The notes beneath the pieces are model-generated. The model was given only the letters and a program-made list of their open reading frames with translations, was not told the origin of the DNA and did no database searches. Both the position numbers and the translations under genes were made by a program. DNA of 64,000 bases from contig NQMI01000110.1 of NCBI GenBank assembly GCA_002270565.1, positions 93,193 through 157,192 on the forward strand, read 5' to 3'. Positions 55,309 through 64,000 of the stretch are shown here, one piece after another. This stretch comes from Stenocarpella maydis (lineage: Eukaryota > Ascomycota > Sordariomycetes > Diaporthales > Diaporthaceae). Position 1 is the first letter of the stretch. Every line of letters starts with the position of its first letter.

Positions 55309-55833
55309 ATGCCCCCGACCCGCCTCGTCCCTCGGCCCTCGAGCCTAGGCGCAATCCGCAGGGCAGCCCTCACGAGACCGGCGGCAGCCCCCCGGCCATC
55401 TCCATCACCATCACCATCACCATCACCATCACCATCCTCACCCCACCCGCCGCCGCGCCCCTACTCGTCCTCCTCCTTCCAGCGGGGCCCCTCCCCGCCG
55501 CGCCTCCCCCCAGAGCAACAGGCCGAGTTCGAGCGCCTCCAGCGCGCAGTGGCCGACCGCCTCGCGGACCCGGCGCCCCTCCCGCACGAACAACACCCGT
55601 CCGTGTCGCCGGCGTCGGCCACGCGCCACACAACCACCCCGGATGGCGGCACGGCGGCGGCGGCAACAGCGGCAACAGAAACAACAAGCGGCGGCGTCTG
55701 GCGCGGCGCCCCGCCAGAGTTCGCCGGCGAGCGGAACCCCAGGACGGGCGAGGTCGGCGGGCCAAAGACGGAGCCGCTGCGCTGGGGCAGCTCCGGGGAC
55801 TGGAGCTACAACGGGCGCGTGACCGACTTCTGA
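55309..55833 (+). CDS. SDH8: Succinate dehydrogenase assembly factor 4, mitochondrial
   Basis: Binds flavinylated Sdh1 in the mitochondrial matrix and promotes its joining with Sdh2. Single exon, 174 residues from MPPTRLVPRPSSLGAIRR; the N-terminus is rich in Arg/Ser/Ala and lacks acids, as in mitochondrial presequences. The C-terminus has the DUF1674/SDHAF4 signature: ERNPRTGEVGGPKTEPLRWG followed by GDWSYNGRVTDF as the last residues. The middle is unusually rich in Ser-Pro dipeptides (SPSPSPSP at ~31-43), coded by a (CACCAT)n repeat at 55403-55434, making the protein longer than most orthologs. Confidence 0.93.
   Translation: MPPTRLVPRPSSLGAIRRAALTRPAAAPRPSPSPSPSPSPSPSSPHPPPRPYSSSSFQRGPSPPRLPPEQQAEFERLQRAVADRLADPAPLPHEQHPSVSPASATRHTTTPDGGTAAAATAATETTSGGVWRGAPPEFAGERNPRTGEVGGPKTEPLRWGSSGDWSYNGRVTDF
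55403..55434. repeat. (CACCAT)n hexanucleotide repeat coding Ser-Pro
   Basis: About five perfect units inside the SDHAF4 frame, encoding alternating Ser and Pro. Confidence 0.9.
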
Positions 55834-56529
55834 GGTGGCACCCTCCCCCGGGGGTTTCATCTTGCGGGACAAGGCCGGTGTGTGTGGGCGTCAGGTCCAT
55901 GCAAGGACTGGTGGAAGCCTCTGAGCCTGGCTAGCCCATGCATGTGTCTCTGGCGGCGGCGGCGGTATGCGAACCATACTGTTGGGGTGGTGGTCTGGAC
56001 GACATCGCGAGGCGGACATGCATGCTGGACCGTCGTTGTGGCAGCGTCGAGGTCGGTTTGAAACGGCTTCAGTCAACAACCATTACAGTTTAGAAGTTGG
56101 CTCTGTTCAGCACAACTTCTTGCCCAGAGACAGCCCTTGTACATTAGCAACGTCTTTGAATCTCTCAGCACAAATCCATCGTCCTGAGGAATGCTCTTCG
56201 TGGTGTTCGTAGCTCGTGTACAATAAATAGCACAAGATATTTTCTAGCATACAGCTGCTTGGCCACCCAATCAGCCGGCCGTGTGATTTTGAGCCGTGGT
56301 GCCATCCAAGCGTCTTCGACAACACTGGATAGCACACCAAATAAATTGCTGCCAGTGCAGGCAGGCTGCCTATGCCGCAGGTATCTTGAAGCCCTACAAC
56401 CAACCAAACGCCACATGCTGTCCTGACTTTTCCTTTACGAGGCAGGCGACAAGACTTCTATAGTTCCAATGACCATGCCCTCAGGGCTACCCTTTCAAAC
56501 CAGACGTCTTCGTCTCGTACGTGCCTGCA
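55834..56529. other. Convergent intergenic region
   Basis: 3' flanks of SDHAF4 (plus) and RXT3 (minus). A short GGC-run lies at 55951-55962. No gene. Confidence 0.5.
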
Positions 56530-59500
56530 TCACGCCTCCGCCGGTGGCGTCAGCCTGCTGGCAACGGTTGCCACCGCCGCTAGTGTGGCAGCAGCGCTCA
56601 GAGCCGCCGGCACGTTTGGGTCATCGCCTGTCCCGCTCACGTCGCCGACACCGCTGTCGTCGTCTCGGCTGTGCTGTTCGGTGCGATCTGCATCTCCGCC
56701 ATTGGCCGCTTGACCCTCGTTGAGGCCACCTCTTGCCCCGCTCCCTCCGGGGCTGCCATTGTGCGCCTCCTTGGCTCGCCCACGGCCCCGCCCACCATCG
56801 TCAAGTGCCCGGTGCTCCTTGTCACCCACACTATCAGCTGCTTTCTTCTTCGGCGCCAGCGAGACGACGGTGCTGCCGGTGCTGGGCACTACCCTGACCT
56901 CGAAGGCCCTGCTCATCTCAACCTCCTGCATCGCCTTCCGCATCCTGTCACGCCTGGCCTGGCCCCGAAGCCTGCTCTGCGGAGCCGCGCCGTTGGTGAC
57001 GAACCTTACCGACTTGATCATAAAGCTGAGTCCGTCGTGGCTGGACCTCTGTCCGTCTCGGCCCAGCTTACCGCCCCATTCACGGCTCTTAATCCCAAAT
57101 CGTACCGTGGACGCATACTTCTCCAGCTTTGGTAGGATCTGTATCATGACGTGCATGTCTCGGCCTTCGGGTGTCTGCACGGGCCCTGTCGCCGGTGGTG
57201 CCTCCAAGAATTCCGGGCTGCTCTTTTGTAGCGGGTCGGCCGTTTCCTTGCTGCGACCTTTCCTATTGCCCCTGGCCTCCTTGGCGTCTGCACCGGCGCC
57301 CTCGTCAAGCCCCAGCAGGTTGACATCGACATCATCAGGCCATTCGCCCCGGATCCAACCACCATGAATGCAAGCTGCCACGACATCTGAGTCATCCGTG
57401 TACACATCGGTCCCCCAGAGAGCCCGACGCGAGGTGATCTCGGCCCTGGCAGAAGGTTTGAGGTGCTGCTTCCCAACCTTGACCATCAAGGTGCTTCCCT
57501 CCTTGCCTTGTATCGTTGACATCGGCAGGGGTTTGGGTGTGGATTGGTACGGGTGCCGTGCCTGTCGACCACTTCGGCCATCTTGCATCCGCGTGGGTTT
57601 TAGAGTAACTTCGTAGATCCAGTCCCCTAGGTGCTCGCGTGGCTTGTGGGCCACGCTTTCCAGAATCGCCTTGTTCGAAATGATGCGCTTCGGTTTTGGC
57701 GTGGCAACGACAGCAGCATTCTGAAGGTTCGCAACTGGTAGGGAGTGTGGTTCCCTGATCTGGCCGTGAGCACTGGCTCTCGGAGGGGCATGGTGGTGAG
57801 TCATGAGGAGATCTTTCGCGATGCCCGTGGGGGAGGGGATCGGTGTAGATCCCTTGACGTTCTTGAACGGGCTAACCACAGCCTGCTGCGGAGACACTTG
57901 GTCGGGGATGTGATGATGGTGATGATGATGGCTAACAATGTGAGCGATATGGGGCAACAGAGCCACATGGGGTAATACGTACTGGTGGTGGTGGTGGTGA
58001 GAGTGAGTCTTTTGCCGCTTGGCTTTGCCCAGAGGCGTACTCCTACCATTGCTGTCCTCGTCGTTCTTGGCATCGTCGTCCCTGGGCTTCCTGCGCTTGT
58101 TACGGGACGCATTGTCACGGCCGCTCCTGGGGTCGGATGTTACGTCTGTCAGTGCATGCTCCATATCGTCACGGCGGCCGAGGCCGCTACTCGTGAAGGG
58201 CAACTGGGCACCTGCTGCCACAGGGCTCGAGACGCCGAGGCCACTGACTCCGCTCCCAATACCTGAAAACATGCGACCAAACTCGCTCTTGATACCAGCC
58301 TCACCTGGCGGGCCTTGTATCTGCGGCTGAGCACCTTGTACGGCCTGCGGCAGCGGGGATATGCGGCCCTTTCTATTCATCTCTTGGACTCTCAAGAAGT
58401 TCTGTTGATGTGCCATGGGGTGGCTAGGCTCTTCCGCATGTCGGTGTCGTGGTGAGTCGTAGAGCGCGGGGTGGCCATTGCTGTATGCGACAGAGGGCGG
58501 GGGCGGGCCTTCCTCGCCAGGTCGCCGGTGAGGAGGCTGCTGCTGTTGTTGAGGTGGGAGCGCCGCCGCACGATGGCGATTTGGCGACTCGTAAGGCGGC
58601 GCTTGATGGGCTGCGGAGGGGGCTGGCTGCGAGTGCCCAGGATGAGACGACGGGGGGTAGCGCTCCAGGGGAGGCTGTGACGGAGCTCCTTGGGTATTGC
58701 TGTACGGAGGCGCGCTCGCATGAGGGTATTCGTGCTGTCGGGGTGGAGGTCTCGGCTCCTCGTAGACATGTCGGGGCTGATCATATGCCGGCCTTTTCCA
58801 GTGTGCCTGTTCTCGGGCATCCAAGGGGCGCGAGTACTGGGACGCGAATGGTTCCCTTCGCTGCATGCCCGGCGGACCATAATCAGACTGGTGCACGGCA
58901 TGTTGCCTTCCAGGATCACCGCCTGACGTCGTCCTCTCCCTCCGTTCACGATCCCGTAAATCTATCTCCCTCTCCTGCCTTTCCCGCTCGAACAGCAGTC
59001 TATCCTCTTCGTGCTTGACAACAATGAGACGTTCCGGGTTGTACTCTCCCCCATGCCGAGGCTCTTCGCGCCTTGGATACATGTCGGAGTGCCCCGACCT
59101 TCCCGTCTCCATCTGACGAGAAGACGGCGGGATGTTGGGAAACGACTTGGGCTGACTGCTGGGCCGAGGAGGGGGGCCAGGCGGCCCCGGGAGTCTCTGG
59201 AAGTCCCTGGGATGCTCGGCAGGGGCCATCGGCGGAGGAGGGTGTCGATATGTGTCCCGTGGCGTCCCGTACCTTTGCATCTCCGGAGTGAGGTGAGCAC
59301 CGTGTGGCGAGCCAGCAGCGGCCCTGGGGTCGCGCTGATCCCGCGGGTCTCCTCGTGGATCAATTCGCGGGTCGGTACGGGGATCCGCGCGTGGATCCGC
59401 GCGTGGCTCCGCTCGCGGGTCCCTAGCTTCATACATCCGTGGGTGTTGTTCGGGTGTGTGTGGCCTTCGGTAAGGGGCGTACTCGGCGGAGATTGAGGCC

Positions 59501-60031
59501 ATCCTCGGAGAAGCGTGTACACCGGATGTGTAAGATGGAGCAGGACCGGCAGCTGACGACGCCGGAGAAGGATAAGGAGGCGCAGCCGGGTCACGAGATC
59601 GAGGGCCGAGCATATAGTTCAGTGACATTGAGCTCCCCTGGCTGCCTCCTCTCTGTATAGAATCCAAGGCGGGAAGCTCGCGACCTCCCGGAGGAAATGC
59701 TGTGGAGGGCCCGCCAGATATCGGCGACGGCCTCGGAGGAGGCAAGTTATATGGCGCTCCTGGCCCCATCTGTAGACACGGCCCCCCTGGGCCGCCAGGA
59801 CCGTTAGGACCCTGGCCAGGCTGGGGAGGCGAGCCTGGAGGTGGCATGGCTCGGTTCATGGGCGGCGCAGGGGTGACAGAAGAGGAGCTCTGGTGTCGCG
59901 AGTGGTTCGAAGGGGTGAGGGAAGCGCCATGATCATAAGGACGGGAGGGATAATAGTGAGGGTCGGAGGGTCGTCGCTGGAGGTTCTCGGGAGGATATGC
60001 AGAGCTGGCCGAGGGTTGTGTGTGCTGCCCT

Positions 60032-60104
<73 letters not shown>

Positions 60105-60279
60105 GCTGCTGCTGCTGCTGCTGCTGTCTTTCTATCGCGTACGAGGTCTGGGCGGGAGTCGCAGAGGCCGAGGAAGGGTTTGGTGGAGGCAAGGTCTGTC
60201 GAGTATAAAGTGGAGACTGTGCGTTGCGCGAGAAGGGTAGGTTGTGCGGTTGCGCCTGTCTCTGATCTCGAGGATCCAT
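56530..60279 (-). CDS. RXT3: Rxt3-domain protein, Rpd3L histone deacetylase complex subunit
   Basis: Open frame of 1,249 residues starting MDPRDQRQAQPHN (an in-frame ATG 19 codons upstream is less protein-like). The Rxt3 domain lies in the C-terminal third (~875-1160): HLGDWIYEVTLKP, STLMVKVGKQHL, then RRALWGTDVYTDDSDVVAAC and IHGGWIRGEWPDDVDVN, then MHVMIQILPKLEKYASTVRF and GLSFMIKSVRFVTNGA. This family is a subunit of the Rpd3L deacetylase, which represses transcription. The first 750 residues are low-complexity: 31 consecutive Gln (52-82), Pro/Ser-rich stretches, a DPR-repeat near residues 285-320, and a His-rich segment near residue 765. A probable 51-nt in-frame intron (57982-57932) lies within the His-rich segment; if spliced the protein is 1,232 residues. 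Confidence 0.88.
57932..57982 (-). other. Possible in-frame intron inside the His-rich segment of RXT3
   Basis: GTACGT donor directly after CACCA, GCTCAC branch-like site, TTAG acceptor; 51 nt and free of stops. Splicing fuses two His runs into about a dozen His; retention adds YVLPHVALLPHIAHIVS. Confidence 0.6.
60034..60126. repeat. CTG/TTG trinucleotide repeat coding poly-Gln
   Basis: 31 units (CTG at both ends, TTG in the middle on the plus strand) that encode 31 consecutive Gln (CAG/CAA) in RXT3. Confidence 0.95.
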
Positions 60280-60734
60280 GTTAAGGGTTCTTCGAGATCG
60301 GTGGCGACAAAGACAGCCGAGCCAGCGCGAGGCCAAAGCTAGTCTTTCCTTGAGGTCGTTGTCGGATTCGAGGTCAGGAACTGCGTCCAGGCGAGTAAGA
60401 CAAGAAGTGTTGCCAAAGCTAGTTCAAACCGGCGCTAGTCCAGCAAACAAATGGTGAGGCAGGCCGAGTTCAGGTCCCACGAAGACGGCTGGCGATCTCA
60501 GAGGTTGGGTGGCATAGGCGGTAGCGAGAAGGGCATGTGTGATGCAAAAAGGCCTTGTCGCGAAGCATCAGTGGGATGCTGGAGATGGGCTAGGATGGCT
60601 AGGCTACCCTGGAGCAGGAGTCGGGTGGGCTGCTGAGGCCGTGACCGAGTGCTGATGTTGGGGGTGCAGTCGTGGTGTTGAAGATTGCAAGAAGCAGTGT
60701 GTGTGTGCGTGCGGGACCGGGTGTTGGTGTTTGG

Positions 60735-60755
60735 AGTGGAGTGGAGTGGAGTGGA
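60735..60755. repeat. (GGAGT)n pentanucleotide repeat
   Basis: About four GGAGT/GGAGTG units upstream of RXT3. Confidence 0.8.
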
Positions 60756-62330
60756 GTTTGAGTTGAGCCTTGGTTGAGGTCTGAGGTGGACTGCATAGGT
60801 GTGGGTCATGGGTCATGCTCTGTGATGCATGCTCCGGCTCTGGCTCTGGCGCTGGCGCTGGCAGAGTCTGTCTGTGCCTGTGTGTTGAGACAAACCTTGG
60901 AAGGGGGGGAAATATGGGGAAGGCGGCAACCGGGGCCTGCCTTGGTGCGAGGGAAAGAGCAAGGGGCAAAGCACAAGGGCAGGGACGGCAGGGAGCAGCA
61001 GGCGAGCAAGAGGGCAAGGGACGTTGCAGGGGAGTCATGGTTGCAGGGGTGGAGGGGGGCAGAGTACACCATTCTGTACATACACAAGTACACTACGAGG
61101 CCACCTTGTCACTTGCACGGGTGTCTGTCATGTTGAGGTCAGTCAGTCAGTCAGCAATTGGCACGTCTCCGGGGCAGCGCAGACACTACGGCCAAGTGCA
61201 AGGAGTAGAATACGGGTGTGCACTTCATGTGTCGGCACCTACGCCAGGCAAATACACAGCACACTCACTACCTCAGATACACTAGTAAGTGCAACGGCGC
61301 GCGGGACTGGAACGGTACCTGTCGGTCACGCTCAAAAAGGAGACTTGCGTAGGAGGTACATATTATGTACGTAGACTACACACATGCTTATCAGGATGAA
61401 CAGAACGCTCTTGTAGGACAGGGCAGGAGAATACCACAAAACACAGTGAGACCAACACTACGTCTGTAGATATCACCACATAAGGAGAAAGGTCTGGATG
61501 ACTGCATGGCGCCATTGCAATGGCTTGAAAATCTGCACGCCCTCATGGAGACGAGAGAGGTGCAAGCAAAAAGAAAGAAAGGAAAAGAAAAAGAAGAAGA
61601 AGAAAACAGCAGTGAGCTTACCCGCGACCGAGAGAGCTGCGACAGGGGTTGACGGATCGGCGAGGGGCCAGGACGGCGCTAGGCAGGTCAAGTGTGGAGC
61701 CCTTTGGACAGGGATCTGCCTGCAAGGAGGCAAGACTCGGAATCCCATCATTCCAGGTTCTTGACGTTGGGTCGTTGTCGGGAATTTTCTCTCCATGTTT
61801 GTCTGGGTGCATGTGAGCTTGGGTGTTTATAGCACCGTGGGTTGCGTGTGAGCTTTTGTGGGTGTGGGTGTGGGTGTCACTGCATGATGCGCTGCTGTAC
61901 TGCTGCACGTAGCAACCGGGGAGAGACGTGCTCTGCCGTGTGATCAGGAGCCGAACAACTGGCAGAAACATGGCGATGCAGACGTAAAGACGTACATACG
62001 TGCACCTACTCTAATCTGTTGTACTTACCTAGGTACTGTAGTGTAGTACCCTACTCCCGAGATGGAAGGCCCTCCCAAACAAAGACAAGCCGCCTAGCTT
62101 CAGCAGACCGCCTTTCAGGACCTGCGCTGCGGTCAACCATTGCATGGCCATACAACCTGGCAACCAAGGCAGGCTGAGATAAAGCAGGAAGGGTGGGGAG
62201 GTGGTTGGATGGACAGACGGGATGCGGATGGATGGATACAGTACGGAGCAGACAGATTCTTGCATGGATGGGTAGCGGATGACGGGTGGTGGGTGGTGGT
62301 CTCGGGTCGGGTCTGACTAAATGACTGACT

Positions 62331-62370
62331 GATTGATTGATGGATGGATGGATGGACGGATGGATAGATT
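62331..62370. repeat. (GATG/GATT)n tetranucleotide repeat
   Basis: Imperfect run of GATT then GATG units in non-coding DNA. Confidence 0.85.
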
Positions 62371-64000
62371 GATTTGCCGGGGCAGGGGCCTGGGCCCAGA
62401 CTGGAGCTGAGCTGGTGTGCCAGCCAGGGTGGGAGGAGCTACCCTAGTCTACTATCTATCAGTCACCTACACTAATATCTACTACCTGTAATACCTAGAC
62501 CAACATCCATTCATTCATCATCCCGAGGACCTTGTGCGATGGTGGCGTATTACTTCCACTCTACTCGAATGATTGCTAGCCATCTACCCAAATGTTTGTG
62601 TCTTAATTTGCCATGTAAGTCACTGGCAGCCTGTCTCGACTCGGACAAGCCTCGACGTCTCAGGCAGCACATACATGCCCTGCAAGCCCCCTCTCACTTG
62701 TACCTTGACCATCTATTTCCAGATGTCTGTATCCAAGTCAATCAATTGATGTCTCCCTCTCACTCTCCTCGTCTTGGCGCTAGGGCTTGAGCCTGATGAA
62801 ATGCCCCGCCGTCCATACCATGTCCCAGCATCAAGAGCGTTGCGTCTTGCAGGGGGGCCCCCAAACTCTCTTCTCAAGCCCATCCATCCATCCATCGTCT
62901 TAGTGTTTGCACATCATCACGTTTCATGGTGTCAACTAAGGTTCATCCCGCCCTCCATTCCACACGAACCCTCACGTCAGGGCCAACCCGACCGCCCAGC
63001 CAGCCAGCCTGGCCTCCCGTCCTCAAGTGTTTGATAAGATCAATGCTGCACGTCGGCTCGACGCCATGGAGGGGGGCACATACACCCAGTCGTTACCCGA
63101 CAAGAAGAAAAGGCCACTCTGCCCCTTCCTGTAACACCATGTGCCGTGGCTGTCGGGTCCACGCCAGCCCGGCACATGCCTCTCAAAAGCCCCCCACGCT
63201 GGCAAGGCCAACCACCTCACCGTCGCCATTCCCTGCCCCAAGCCTTGACTCGTTTCACCTGTGGCTTTCTCCTCCGGCCAGTCGGCTGCCCGCCATGCAA
63301 GCGACCAAAATGTTCCGAAAAGTGGTTTGCACCCTGGGTGGCTGACCGCCCTCCGCTGTTGCTCTGGTGGTGGGTTCCGCAGCACTTTGCAACCTCGTCC
63401 GGGACCACATGAATAAGCAGTGTAGATACATAGTGTAACAACCAGGGCGAGATCCCCCCCGCCGTAACGCCAGCCGGTGGCCCTTGCACTCATGGGCCGC
63501 AGCTCGTGATGGCGGGCCGCCTCCCAATATAATGCAGGCCCATCCTCAGATCTTGATCTTGGCTGTGCCCTAGTGTAACCACCGAGGTCGGCTAGCACCG
63601 CCGGCTAAACTTTGATGGTCAACGGCGCACAGGTGCTCTATCCCGTCCCACTTCAGGATGTCCCATGCGTTGGTTTCCAATAAAGATGGCTAACCACAAG
63701 ACTCGCAGTGACCCTATTTTTGATCTGCCTCGCTTTGGAATCTGGGGTGGTTTCTTTCCATCGGGTCATTTGAGAATGCCGTGTATATAAATGCACGCGA
63801 ATTGCAAAGTCCAACCTTGGAAGTAGAAGTTGCAAGTGCTTGTACTTAGGTCCACCTAGGTGGGTCTTGAACGCTGTCCTCGCCCCTAACCCAGGAAACG
63901 AAGCGTGTCTGAGATGACATACCGTACCCCACCTACCTTCGGACTCACCCACCTTCGGACCGCGTTTTGCACACAAAGTGAGGACATTCCACTTATACCA

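Larger units (their letters stand above)
60280..64000. other. RXT3 upstream region and 3.7 kb without a supported gene
   Basis: The first 700 bases are likely RXT3 promoter and 5' UTR, with GT-rich and (GGAGT)n sequence at 60735-60755. Beyond that there are simple repeats (CAGT at 61140, GA-rich at 61565-61610, GATG at 62330-62370) and two ACCTAGGT palindromes (62027, 63854). Frames lack codon bias. A gene could start beyond the right edge. Confidence 0.5.

Noticed and set aside
60020..60284. Poly-Cys, poly-Val and poly-Leu frames on the plus strand
   Set aside because: Other-strand readings of the RXT3 poly-Gln repeat.

Overview
The window is nuclear DNA of a filamentous ascomycete, most likely a Sordariomycete. 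Protein genes are split by short introns (about 50-260 nt) with GTRAGT-type donors, CTRAC-like branch sites and YAG acceptors. GC-rich third codon positions mark the coding frames, and the gene set is typically fungal (AA9 lytic polysaccharide monooxygenase, BET protein Bdf1, Rxt3, Trm6, Btn1/Cln3). No rRNA, tRNA, CRISPR or intact transposon was recognised by eye.

Layout. 1-5.7 kb: a citrate synthase cut by the left edge, a secretory-pathway prolyl 4-hydroxylase-like dioxygenase, a divergently transcribed PDI-like ER protein without a redox motif, and an Arg/Ser-rich protein. 5.7-9.6 kb: mostly non-coding, holding the relic of a Zn2Cys6-type transcription factor. 9.6-13.6 kb: an 85-residue basic protein, a 2-Cys peroxiredoxin and an AA9 LPMO. 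13.6-19 kb: a gene desert with degraded repeats. 19-22.7 kb: a choline/amine-type APC permease, an AT-rich island and an AusD-like methyltransferase. 23.7-30 kb: an unknown nuclear protein, ARPC3 and Trm6. 30-36.1 kb: a decayed patch with a GFA-type pseudogene, an unidentified membrane-protein relic, an AT-rich gap, and a tandem pair of small secreted cysteine proteins of which the first copy is broken. 36.5-43.5 kb: a Utp12-domain (Utp5-like) ribosome-biogenesis protein and the BET protein Bdf1. 46-54 kb: a small membrane protein, a membrane-anchored SGNH-like protein, Cln3/Btn1 and a 2EXR-domain protein. 55-60 kb: mitochondrial SDHAF4 and a long polyQ-containing Rxt3. 60.3-64 kb: no gene seen.

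Most genes are independent housekeeping units (respiration, tRNA modification, rRNA processing, chromatin, actin, vacuole) interspersed with accessory genes (LPMO, permease, orphan methyltransferase, secreted protein). I see no operon-like or biosynthetic cluster. The points most worth a second look are the tandem secreted-protein pair with its probable GC-AG intron, the redox-dead PDI with an 8-nt micro-exon, the small basic protein, the in-frame introns in TRM6 and RXT3, and the relic genes.
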